Under the pieces are notes generated by a model, which did not search any database, was not told where the DNA came from, and saw only the letters and a list, made by a program, of their open reading frames with translations. DNA of 11,026 nucleotides from Acidimicrobiaceae bacterium (GTDB lineage Bacteria; Actinomycetota; Acidimicrobiia; Acidimicrobiales; Bog-793), in contig JAODBN010000365.1 in the NCBI GenBank assembly GCA_025463965.1, forward strand, positions 1 to 11,026. The letters are read 5' to 3'. Of this stretch, positions 1-5,225 are shown one piece after another. The translations under genes and the position numbers were made by a program. The first letter of the stretch is position 1; the number at the start of each line of letters is the position of its first letter.

Positions 1-292
1 GCCCGTGGCAGTCCCAGCCGAAGCGACGCTCGACGCGCAACCCGCGCATCGTGTGGAACCGCGGCATGGCGTCCTTCACGAAGCCGGTCAGGAGGTGCCC
101 GTAGTGAGGCAAGCCGTTGGCGAAGGGAGGGCCGTCGTAGAACACGAGCTCGCGAGATCCCTTGCGTTGGTCGACCGACGCCGAGAAGGTGCCGTCGGCT
201 TCCCAGAACCCGAGGATTCGCTCCTCGATGTCGGGGTACAAGGCCTGGTTCGGCACCTCGGGGTAGCTGGGGTGGCCTCCGGGGTCCGACAT
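1..292 (-). CDS. ileS: Isoleucyl-tRNA synthetase, N-terminal fragment (runs off left edge)
   Basis: Cytoplasmic class I aminoacyl-tRNA synthetase that charges tRNA-Ile. Only the first 97 codons are in the window; the gene continues past base 1. Seen: a start ATG at 292–290, an N-terminal segment with the PDIEERILGFW block (residues 20–30), and the ATP-binding signature as HYGH (residues 63–66) inside DGPPFANGLPHYGHLL. The segment ends at the GWDCHG block (92–97). HYGH in this context, in place of the bacterial HIGH of IleRS1, is typical of the eukaryote-like IleRS2 group, which mycobacteria also carry and which is known to be naturally less sensitive to mupirocin. That property is inferred from the family. 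No Shine-Dalgarno precedes the start; a -10-like TACTGT lies 6 nt upstream, so the mRNA may be leaderless. Identity is very likely; the C-terminal half is unseen. Confidence 0.95.
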   Translation of the reverse strand, partial: MSDPGGHPSYPEVPNQALYPDIEERILGFWEADGTFSASVDQRKGSRELVFYDGPPFANGLPHYGHLLTGFVKDAMPRFHTMRGLRVERRFGWDCHG

Positions 293-298
293 GGCCCT

Positions 299-304
299 AC
301 AGTA
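299..304 (-). promoter_or_regulatory. Candidate -10 box for leaderless ileS transcription
   Basis: On the minus strand TACTGT is followed by AGGGCC and then the ileS ATG. A TANNNT hexamer 6 nt before the start codon puts the expected transcription start at or next to the A of ATG, the usual geometry of actinobacterial leaderless genes. No convincing -35 is seen. The same 6-nt spacing occurs at two other genes here. Confidence 0.45.
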
Positions 305-352
305 TGGCCAGGTGGCCAGCTCCCTGTTCGAGACCCAGACCGCCCGAGAGGG

Positions 353-360
353 GGAGGAGG
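353..360 (+). promoter_or_regulatory. Ribosome binding site that decides the DUF167 start
   Basis: GGAGGAGG lies 8 nt before the GTG at 369. The alternative in-frame starts at 291 (ATG) and 312 (GTG) have no such site. Using 369 also leaves 76 bp between the divergent ileS and DUF167 starts for promoters. Confidence 0.55.
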
Positions 361-368
361 CCACGGTC

Positions 369-680
369 GTGGTCCGCCTCCATGTCCAGCCGGGTGCCGG
401 CCGCCAGGCGGTGACGGGGCGTTACGGGGATTCCTTGGCGGTGAAGGTGGCGCCACCGCCGCAAGATGGCCGGGCCAACGCAGCGGTCGTCGCGCTCGTG
501 GCCGAGCTGCTCGACGCGCCGGCCGACCGGGTGGAGCTGGCTTCGGGAGAGCGCTCGCGCGACAAGCGCGTCCGGGTACGCGGCGTCGACCCGGCCGAGG
601 TGACTCGGCTGCTCGACCAGGCGGTTCACCGAGCGGGCGAACGGCCCGGCGGGGGATCAGGCGGAGGTCGGCGGCGCTGA
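369..680 (+). CDS. DUF167 (YggU-type) family protein
   Basis: Small cytoplasmic protein of the DUF167 family, whose biochemical role is unknown. Seen with the start at GTG 369 (103 aa): the family blocks VRLHVQPGAGRQAV, the LAVKVAPPPQDGRANAAV strand-loop-helix, and SGERSRDKRVRV near the end of the domain. After the domain comes a short helix and a Gly/Arg tail (GGGSGGGRRR) not needed for the fold. An in-frame ATG at 291 would add 26 residues, but its bases overlap the start codon of divergent ileS and it lacks a ribosome binding site, so I prefer 369. DUF167 genes often sit near cell-division or translation genes, which says little about mechanism. Family assignment is firm; start and function are not. 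Confidence 0.85.
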   Translation: MVRLHVQPGAGRQAVTGRYGDSLAVKVAPPPQDGRANAAVVALVAELLDAPADRVELASGERSRDKRVRVRGVDPAEVTRLLDQAVHRAGERPGGGSGGGRRR

Positions 681-737
681 GCTCGCGGCCCTCCTGCGGC
701 GCCGCGGTGTACTGCACGGCTCGCCAGATTGATCAGC

Positions 738-743
738 TATCGT
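738..743 (+). promoter_or_regulatory. Candidate -10 box for the TraR/DksA–lspA–rluD operon
   Basis: TATCGT fits TANNNT and lies 34 nt before the ATG at 778, leaving a short 5' leader that carries GGAGAGGAGA (757–766) as ribosome binding site. No recognisable -35 is found 16–18 bp upstream. The 97-bp gap after the DUF167 stop suggests that a new transcript starts here. Confidence 0.35.
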
Positions 744-777
744 CTTTCACTTCCTCGGAGAGGAGACCCTGACCACC

Positions 778-1416
778 ATGCCACGCACCAGCAGCTCTGG
801 CGCCTCGGCGGGGGGGTCTGCCGGATCGAAGGCGACCGCCGAGGAGGCGGCCGCGCCGGCTCCCACCGCCAAGAAAACCGCGCCCGCCAAGGCCGTCGCC
901 ACCAAAGCAGCGCCGGCCAGCGCACACACCGCCGTCGCCGAGAAGGCTCCGGCCGCCAAGAAGGCTGCCCCTGCCAGGACGCCCGGCAAGGCCAGGCTCG
1001 GCAAGCCCAGCACGGCCGCGGCGGCCTCGGGGGAGACCTATGCCTCCGACACCGAGTTCCTCGCCGCTCAGCGCGAGGCACTGCTGGCCGAGCGAGAGAC
1101 CTACCTCGAGCAATCGCGAGCGCTTCGCGCCGAGGCCGAGTCACTCGTCACCGAGGCCGAGCCGGGCGACGTCCAGTTCGATGAGGAGTCGGGCGAGGGT
1201 GGAACCACCACGGTCGACCGTGAACGAGATCTCGCTCTCTCGGCCCAGGCGCTCGCTGCGGTGGAGGAGATCACGGCGGCTCTCGACAAGATCGAGCATG
1301 GCCGATACGGGATCTGCGAGGGCTGCGGAGAGCTCATCCCAAAGGCGCGCCTAGAGGCGATACCCTTCGTCCGCCTCTGCATCGCCTGCAAGAACGGCGG
1401 CCTCTCCCGGCGTTGA
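778..1416 (+). CDS. TraR/DksA C4 zinc-finger protein with a Lys/Ala/Pro-rich N-terminal tail
   Basis: Member of the TraR/DksA family, whose characterised members enter the RNA polymerase secondary channel and modulate initiation. Here 212 aa in three parts. Residues 1–85 are low-complexity (K, A, P, S, T) with AKK/APAK-type units, like histone H1 or the C-terminal tail of mycobacterial HupB. Residues 90–175 are predicted as a helical pair with an acidic, Gly-rich turn (about 127–142). Residues 176–205 are the zinc finger, C180-x2-C183-x17-C201-x2-C204, followed by a short basic end. The tail could bind nucleic acid, which is inference. The start ATG follows GGAGAGGAGA at 757–766. The stop overlaps or lies just before the lspA start, so the genes are probably co-transcribed; a TraR-like gene before lspA is seen in other actinobacteria. 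Whether it acts on RNA polymerase as DksA does cannot be told from sequence. Confidence 0.88.
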   Translation: MPRTSSSGASAGGSAGSKATAEEAAAPAPTAKKTAPAKAVATKAAPASAHTAVAEKAPAAKKAAPARTPGKARLGKPSTAAAASGETYASDTEFLAAQREALLAERETYLEQSRALRAEAESLVTEAEPGDVQFDEESGEGGTTTVDRERDLALSAQALAAVEEITAALDKIEHGRYGICEGCGELIPKARLEAIPFVRLCIACKNGGLSRR

Positions 1417-1442
1417 GCTCCCTCCGGCCGCGCGGCGGGAGG

Positions 1443-2033
1443 ATGCGGCGCACTCGACTGCTCGCCGCTCTGCTCACCGCTGGCCTCGTTGTCGTCCTCG
1501 ACCAGGTGACCAAGACGTTGGCGGTCGACCACCTCTCCTCGGGACCGATCCACCTCCTCGGGCCGCTCTCGTTGCAGCTCGCCTACAACACCGGGGTCGC
1601 CTTCTCTCTCGGCACCGGACTGACCCTGCCGATCGTGCTTATCGGCGTCGGCCTCGTCGTGCTGCTGGTCTGGTTCCTCCGGGGGGCGCCGTCGCTGGCG
1701 GTGACCGTCTCGCTTGGCCTGGTGCTCGGCGGGGCCGTGGGCAATCTCTCGGACCGGGTGTTCCGTCGCCAGGCGGGTGCGGTCGTGGACTTCATCCACC
1801 TTGGCTTTTGGCCGACCTTCAACGTCGCGGACGCCGCCATCGTCTGTGGCTGTCTGCTGCTCGTCTTCCTGATGGTGCGCGCCGAGGCCCCGACCGGTCG
1901 GCGGACGGCTACGGGGCTTGCGAATGAGCCCGAGGCGCACGAGCAACCCGGCTCCTCCCGGGCCAGTGACGATGAGCCGAGCAGCTCGAGCAGCTCGAGT
2001 CGGAGCGAGTACCGCAGCAGAGCCGCTCGGTGA
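1443..2033 (+). CDS. lspA: Prolipoprotein signal peptidase II
   Basis: Membrane aspartyl peptidase that cuts the signal peptide of diacylglyceryl-modified prolipoproteins. From ATG 1443 it is 196 aa: basic MRRTR, TM1 with LDQVTK (19–24), the N49-T-G-V-A-F block, TM2 (about 62–79), TM3 with GGAVGNLSDR (96–105), then the catalytic pair D116 (VVDFI) and D130 (FNVADAAI), and TM4 (about 131–145). All family motifs are present. The C-terminal 45 residues are hydrophilic and end in a run of serines encoded by a 9-bp tandem repeat, an addition to the core enzyme. The start is uncertain: TTG 1413 overlaps the upstream stop (TTGA) and would add 10 residues, while ATG 1443 has GGGAGG directly against it with no spacer. 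I chose 1443 because it puts Arg residues right before TM1. Translational coupling to the upstream gene is likely. Confidence 0.93.
   Translation: MRRTRLLAALLTAGLVVVLDQVTKTLAVDHLSSGPIHLLGPLSLQLAYNTGVAFSLGTGLTLPIVLIGVGLVVLLVWFLRGAPSLAVTVSLGLVLGGAVGNLSDRVFRRQAGAVVDFIHLGFWPTFNVADAAIVCGCLLLVFLMVRAEAPTGRRTATGLANEPEAHEQPGSSRASDDEPSSSSSSSRSEYRSRAAR
1981..1998 (+). repeat. 9-bp tandem duplication coding poly-Ser in the lspA tail
   Basis: GCAGCTCGA occurs twice back to back and encodes part of a seven-serine run near the LspA C-terminus. It lies outside the catalytic core, so copy-number change by slippage would probably be tolerated. Confidence 0.7.
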
Positions 2034-2046
2034 GAAGGGCCACGCA

Positions 2047-2997
2047 GTGAGCGAGCAAGTGGAGATCCCGGCGACCTTGGAAGGAGAGCGCGTCGACCGG
2101 GTGGTGGCGCTGCTGTCGGGGCGTCCGCGCTCGGAGGTCGCCGCGCTCGTGACCGCCGGTGGGGTTCTCGTGGACGGCCAGGTGGTCTCACGTCACCGCC
2201 GGGTCTTGGCCGGCGAGCTCCTCCAGTGGGAGGCCGCGGAACCCGAGTTGCCGTGGGAGGGACCGCCTCCGGACTCGAGCGTGCCCTTCCAGGTGGTGCA
2301 CGAGGACGGCTCGCTCGTGGTGGTGGACAAGCCGGCAGGGGTGGTCGTCCATCCGGGTGCGGGTCATCGTGAGGGCACGCTCGTCTCGGGACTGCTCGCC
2401 CGCTATCCCGACCTCGGCGATGCCACCGCGGCCGGCGCGTGGCCAGCTGAGCGGCCCGGACTGGTGCACCGGCTCGACAAGGAGACCTCGGGCCTCCTCG
2501 TGGTGGCCCGGACCCCGGACGCGCTCGCCGGTCTTTCCCGCCAGCTGGCCGACCGCTCCATGGGGCGTACCTATCTCGCGCTCGCCCTCGGGACGCTCCA
2601 GGCCGAGGAGGGCACGATCGACGCGCCGCTCGGGCGTTCGAGCCGAGAGCCGACGAAGGTCGCGGTGCGGGCGGACGGCCGTGAGGCACGGACGCACTAC
2701 CGGGTTCTCGAGCGCTTCAGCGAGCCGCTTCTCGCCACCCTGCTCGAGGTGACGCTCGAGACCGGCAGGACCCACCAGATCCGGGTCCACCTCGCCGCCA
2801 TCGGTCATCCCGTCGCGGGGGACGCCCGCTACGGGGGCAACGCCAAGGCGCTCGGGCTCGGGCGGCCGTTTTTGCACGCGGCGCGCCTTCGCCTTGTCCA
2901 TCCCGAGACCGGTGAGGCGCTGGAGTTCTCCTCGCCGTTGCCGCCCGAGCTCTCCGAGGTGCTCGATGGCCTCAAGGACGCGCAAGAGCGCCGCTGA
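2047..2997 (+). CDS. rluD: RluA/RluD-family 23S rRNA pseudouridine synthase
   Basis: Converts specific uridines in large-subunit rRNA to pseudouridine. From GTG 2047 (316 aa): an N-terminal S4 RNA-binding domain (about residues 6–60), then the catalytic domain with the VVDKPAGVVVHPG block (92–104) and the signature GLVHRLDKETSGLLV with catalytic Asp144. The TGRTHQIRVHLAAIGHPVAGD motif near the C-terminal third is also intact. Domain order and length match RluD; the exact target uridines are inferred from the family. GAGAAGGG (2032–2039) serves as ribosome binding site, and only 13 bp separate the gene from the lspA stop. The lspA–rluD pair is widely conserved. The last codons and the stop form the left arm of a terminator hairpin. 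Confidence 0.93.
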   Translation: MSEQVEIPATLEGERVDRVVALLSGRPRSEVAALVTAGGVLVDGQVVSRHRRVLAGELLQWEAAEPELPWEGPPPDSSVPFQVVHEDGSLVVVDKPAGVVVHPGAGHREGTLVSGLLARYPDLGDATAAGAWPAERPGLVHRLDKETSGLLVVARTPDALAGLSRQLADRSMGRTYLALALGTLQAEEGTIDAPLGRSSREPTKVAVRADGREARTHYRVLERFSEPLLATLLEVTLETGRTHQIRVHLAAIGHPVAGDARYGGNAKALGLGRPFLHAARLRLVHPETGEALEFSSPLPPELSEVLDGLKDAQERR

Positions 2998-3023
2998 CGT
3001 CTTCGGATCAGCGGCGCTCTTTT
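2984..3023 (+). terminator. Strong intrinsic terminator of the lspA–rluD operon, overlapping the rluD stop
   Basis: AAGAGCGCCGCTGA (2984–2997) pairs perfectly with TCAGCGGCGCTCTT (3008–3021) and is followed by T-T-A, giving TTTT at 3020–3023. The loop can fold further as TC-TTCG-GA, a C(UUCG)G tetraloop at 3001–3006, with a 2-nt bulge on the left. The left arm includes the last four sense codons of rluD and its TGA. On the minus strand the hairpin is preserved, but the T tract is only two bases and the UUCG cap is lost, so termination of the convergent sigma gene would be weaker. Confidence 0.88.
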
Positions 3024-3039
3024 ACGGACAGCCTCTAGC

Positions 3040-3798
3040 TCAAGCGGCGGGGTGGAGCGCTCCGACCTCTGGCTGCTCGGACAGGAACCGCAGCGCAGCG
3101 GCCTCGACCGAGCGCACGCGGCGCACGCCGATGCCGAGCGCACGTGCCGTCGTCTCGAGGGACGCCGGCGGCTGGCCCGTGAGGCCGAAGCGCAGGCGGA
3201 CCACCGAGCGCTCGAGCTCGGGGAGTCGCTGGATCGCCTCTTCGAGTCGCTGCAAGGAGACGTTGCGAGTGACCTCCTCGTCGACGGCCTCCTGGTCGCC
3301 GGCGAGCACGTCGCCGAGCGTGGCCGTGGCCTCGCTGGCGAGCGGCTGGTCCAGGCTCGCCACCACCCGGGGGAGGTGCGGCTGGTGGTCGTCGCCCTCG
3401 CGCTCGGCGGCCGCCTCGGCGGCAACCGCGTCCTCGGGAAGGCGGATCGCCCTGCCCTTGGCCTGGACGGCGCGCTGCAGCGACTGGCGGATCCACCAAG
3501 TGGCATAGGTGGAGAACTTGAAGCCTCGACGCCAGTCGAACTTCTCGACGGCTCGCATCAGGCCAAATGCTCCCTCTTGCACCAAGTCGACGAGGTCGAT
3601 GCCACGCCCTTGGTACCGGCGGGCCCAGTGGACCACCAGCCGCAGGTTGGCCGCGATCATCTGTGCGCGGGCCTCTTCGTCGCCGACCTCGATTCGCTGC
3701 GCCAACCTGACCTGCTCGTCAGGGCTGAGAAGCGGGAATCTGCCGACGTCGTCGAGGTACAGGCGCATGAGGTCCGGGCCGCCGCCGGTACGCTCCAT
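3040..3798 (-). CDS. Short sigma-70 family sigma factor lacking most of region 3
   Basis: RNA polymerase sigma subunit of the primary-like (group 2/3) type, 252 aa. Seen: region 1.2 (residues 9–40, with RLYLDDVGRFPLLSPDEQ); region 2 (43–120) with LVDLVQEGAFGLMRAVEKFD and the -10 recognition/melting block FKFSTYATWWIRQ (93–105); a region 3.2-like linker SLDQPLASEATATLGD (148–163); and region 4 (180–240) with LPELERSVVRLRFGL. Region 1.1 is absent, as in alternative sigmas. Between LPED (120–123) and SLDQ only about 24 residues remain where about 50 are usual, so the helices of regions 3.0–3.1 are largely missing. The region 4.2 recognition helix reads GIGVRRVRSVE in place of the usual GVTRERIRQIE. 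It is therefore probably not the housekeeping factor. The gene is monocistronic and convergent with rluD. Only a weak GAAGAG precedes the ATG. No anti-sigma gene adjoins it. Confidence 0.9.
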   Translation of the reverse strand: MERTGGGPDLMRLYLDDVGRFPLLSPDEQVRLAQRIEVGDEEARAQMIAANLRLVVHWARRYQGRGIDLVDLVQEGAFGLMRAVEKFDWRRGFKFSTYATWWIRQSLQRAVQAKGRAIRLPEDAVAAEAAAEREGDDHQPHLPRVVASLDQPLASEATATLGDVLAGDQEAVDEEVTRNVSLQRLEEAIQRLPELERSVVRLRFGLTGQPPASLETTARALGIGVRRVRSVEAAALRFLSEQPEVGALHPAA

Positions 3799-4001
3799 TG
3801 TCTCTTCGGTGCTCGTCGTGGTGGGGATGGCGCTGCCCTCCTTCTTGTCGGGGCTCCGCTGGCCGCGGATTCCGACGGTTGCTGCCTATTCTCAGTGACC
3901 AGTCCAACACCGCCGCGTCCCCGCGCATTCCCCGCGTCTGGCACCGCCGACCGCGTGGTTGACTACCCAGGTCCGGCGCTCCGGCTAACAAAGGCCAGGC
4001 C

Positions 4002-4015
4002 GGGGGAGGGGAGAG
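4002..4015 (+). promoter_or_regulatory. Ribosome binding site of the histidine phosphatase gene
   Basis: A purine run GGGGGAGGGGAGAG ends 6 nt before the ATG at 4022. The rest of the 223-bp divergent spacer (3799–4021) holds no promoter pair I would defend. Confidence 0.6.
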
Positions 4016-4021
4016 CGACAG

Positions 4022-4612
4022 ATGCAGCCGAGCCCCGGCCCGAGACGGATCCTCCTCGTCAGGCACGGCTCCACCGAGTGGAGTCGCAGTGGTCGCCACA
4101 CCGGCAGGACCGACATCCCGCTCGACGAGCAAGGGCGCGAGCAGGCGGCGCGCCTTGCTCCTCGCCTCGCCGAGGAGTCGTTCGCCCTCGTCCTCACGAG
4201 CCCGCTCAAGCGCGCCCAGGAGACGTGTGAGCTGGCCGGCTTCGGCGACCAGGCGGTGGTCGACACCGACCTGTTCGAGTGGGACTACGGGGACTACGAG
4301 GGGCTTACGACCGAGGAGATACGGGCTCGGCGACCGGGGTGGCAGCTGTTTCGCGACGGCTGTCCCGCTGGCGAGGACGCCGCGGCAGTCGGCGCGCGCG
4401 TCGACCGTCTGCTCGAACGGATCCGCAACGACCCGCGCACCGACGGCGGCCAGGTCGTCTGCTTCGCCCACGGTCACGTCTTGCGGGTGCTCACCGCCCG
4501 CTGGCTCGGCCTGCCGCCGGAGGACGGCCGGCTCTTCGTCCTCGAGCCCGCCACCTTGAGCACCCTCGGGTGGGAGCACGAATGGACCGCCGTGCACTCG
4601 TGGAACGCGTGA
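4022..4612 (+). CDS. Histidine phosphatase (phosphoglycerate-mutase-like) superfamily protein
   Basis: Cytoplasmic phosphatase of branch 1 of the histidine phosphatase fold, 196 aa, the usual length. Seen: the RHG motif at 14–16 with the phospho-accepting His15; the SGRHTGRTDIPLDEQG segment (23–38), characteristic of the actinobacterial acid phosphatase group that includes M. tuberculosis Rv3214; Arg64 in SPLKRAQET; the likely acid Glu86 in EWDYGDYEG; and the second active-site His150 in FAHGH. All catalytic residues are present. The SGRHTGR block and the absence of mutase-type insertions favour a phosphatase over a glycolytic mutase. The substrate cannot be read from sequence. A strong ribosome binding site precedes it; it stands alone between a divergent sigma gene and a convergent regulator. 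Confidence 0.9.
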   Translation: MQPSPGPRRILLVRHGSTEWSRSGRHTGRTDIPLDEQGREQAARLAPRLAEESFALVLTSPLKRAQETCELAGFGDQAVVDTDLFEWDYGDYEGLTTEEIRARRPGWQLFRDGCPAGEDAAAVGARVDRLLERIRNDPRTDGGQVVCFAHGHVLRVLTARWLGLPPEDGRLFVLEPATLSTLGWEHEWTAVHSWNA

Positions 4613-4650
4613 CGAGGGCCCTGGCCCCCCGGACCGGCCCGGGCACGAAC

Positions 4651-4671
4651 TGAGCCATCGGGCGGGGCTCA
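4651..4671. terminator. Weak hairpin between convergent genes
   Basis: TGAGCC and GGCTCA form a 6-bp stem around a 9-nt loop, 38 bp after the phosphatase stop. No T run follows (only CTTTG), so this is at best a weak or Rho-assisted stop site. Confidence 0.25.
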
Positions 4672-4691
4672 CCTGCTTTGGTCGGCAGTAC

Positions 4692-4729
4692 TAGCGCTGT
4701 TGGTCGCGCTTAGCGCTGTCGGTCCCGCT
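4692..4729 (+). repeat. Two adjacent 19-bp imperfect direct repeats
   Basis: TAGCGCTGTTGGTCGCGCT is followed at once by TAGCGCTGTCGGTCCCGCT: 17 of 19 positions are identical. Each unit holds the palindrome AGCGCT, and the first can also form an AGCGC/GCGCT stem. The pair fills most of the gap between the convergent phosphatase and Rrf2 genes and ends 3 bp before the Rrf2 stop codon. Confidence 0.75.
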
Positions 4730-4732
4730 GGG

Positions 4733-5179
4733 TCATTCGAGCACCGCGAGCTCAACCGGGGCACCCTGGGCGCGCATCTTCATGTCCGCCAGCGTGAAGG
4801 AGTCGAGGTGCTCGCGCATGTGCGAGCCCACCTCGGCCCACACGGACAACAGGACGCACTGGCCCTCGTGGTCGCAGGCGCCGTTCTCGTGGGGGGCGCC
4901 GAAGTCGCCTACCACGATGGGTCCGTCGACCGCCGAGACGATCTCGCCGAGCGTGATCTCCTCCGGCTCGCGAGCGAGCACGTAGCCCCCTCCGACCCCG
5001 CGCTTTGAGCGCACGAGGCCAGCGCCTTTCAGGGCGAGCAGGATCTGCTCGAGATAGGGCTGGGGCAGCCCGGTTCTCTCAGCGATGTCGCGCACCGACG
5101 TCGGACCGCCCTCGTCGTCCCGTAGGGCCAGCGAGAGAAGTGCCCTGCTCGCGTAGTCCCCGCGGGTCGAGACCCTCAC
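4733..5179 (-). CDS. Rrf2-family transcriptional regulator
   Basis: DNA-binding winged-helix regulator of the Rrf2/IscR/NsrR family, 148 aa. Seen: the family N-terminus MRVSTRGDYASRALLSLA (1–18), a helix-turn-helix with VRDIAERTGLPQPYLEQIL (29–47), the wing GLVRSKRGVGGGYVLAR (54–70), and the EITLGEIVSAVDGP block (74–87). Only two cysteines, C102 and C108 (C-x5-C), lie in the sensor loop, with His97 and His104 nearby; the third Cys of IscR and NsrR is missing. A [2Fe-2S] cluster with a non-Cys ligand, or a redox switch without a cluster, are both possible. I chose GTG 5179 because it gives the canonical N-terminus; longer in-frame starts upstream would add non-family residues. It is divergent from the phosphodiesterase operon across 46 bp, so it may control that operon and itself. 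Confidence 0.92.
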   Translation of the reverse strand: MRVSTRGDYASRALLSLALRDDEGGPTSVRDIAERTGLPQPYLEQILLALKGAGLVRSKRGVGGGYVLAREPEEITLGEIVSAVDGPIVVGDFGAPHENGACDHEGQCVLLSVWAEVGSHMREHLDSFTLADMKMRAQGAPVELAVLE

Positions 5180-5185
5180 GCACCC

Positions 5186-5191
5186 ATGGTA
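5186..5191 (-). promoter_or_regulatory. Candidate -10 box for leaderless Rrf2 gene
   Basis: Minus strand TACCAT, then GGGTGC (6 nt), then the GTG start. No Shine-Dalgarno is present, which fits initiation of transcription at the start codon. Confidence 0.45.
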
Positions 5192-5215
5192 CGGCGCACG
5201 AGCGCCCCCGTCGTA
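5190..5215. promoter_or_regulatory. Dyad overlapping both divergent -10 boxes (candidate operator)
   Basis: TACGGCG (5190–5196) and CGTCGTA (5209–5215) are inverted with 6 of 7 matches around a 12-bp spacer. The TA of each arm is also the TA of the -10 hexamer of the Rrf2 gene (minus) and of the phosphodiesterase gene (plus), so a bound dimer would block both promoters. It is the only dyad I see in the 46-bp spacer. The arm content is partly forced by the GC-rich context. Confidence 0.3.
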
Positions 5216-5219
5216 TGCT
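5214..5219 (+). promoter_or_regulatory. Candidate -10 box for leaderless phosphodiesterase operon
   Basis: TATGCT, then CCCCCC (6 nt), then GTG at 5226. The six cytosines rule out a Shine-Dalgarno, so a leaderless start is the simplest reading. No clear -35 is seen. Confidence 0.5.
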
Positions 5220-5225
5220 CCCCCC

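Noticed and set aside
291..368. DUF167 translation from ATG 291, with its start overlapping the ileS start (CATG)
   Set aside because: There is no ribosome binding site and the ATG sits on the divergent start codon; GTG 369 has GGAGGAGG at ideal spacing. Not excluded.
5..772. Plus-strand open frame from base 5 through the DUF167 gene
   Set aside because: The first part is antisense to ileS and the second part is DUF167 in the wrong frame.
3959..3991. TTGACT … TAACAA as a promoter for the histidine phosphatase
   Set aside because: The spacer is 21 bp, too long for a normal sigma-70 promoter, and TAACAA lacks the final T of TANNNT.
3052..4230. Long plus-strand open frame across the sigma gene and spacer
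   Set aside because: It is the antisense of the sigma factor and runs into the phosphatase gene in another frame; no domain is recognisable.
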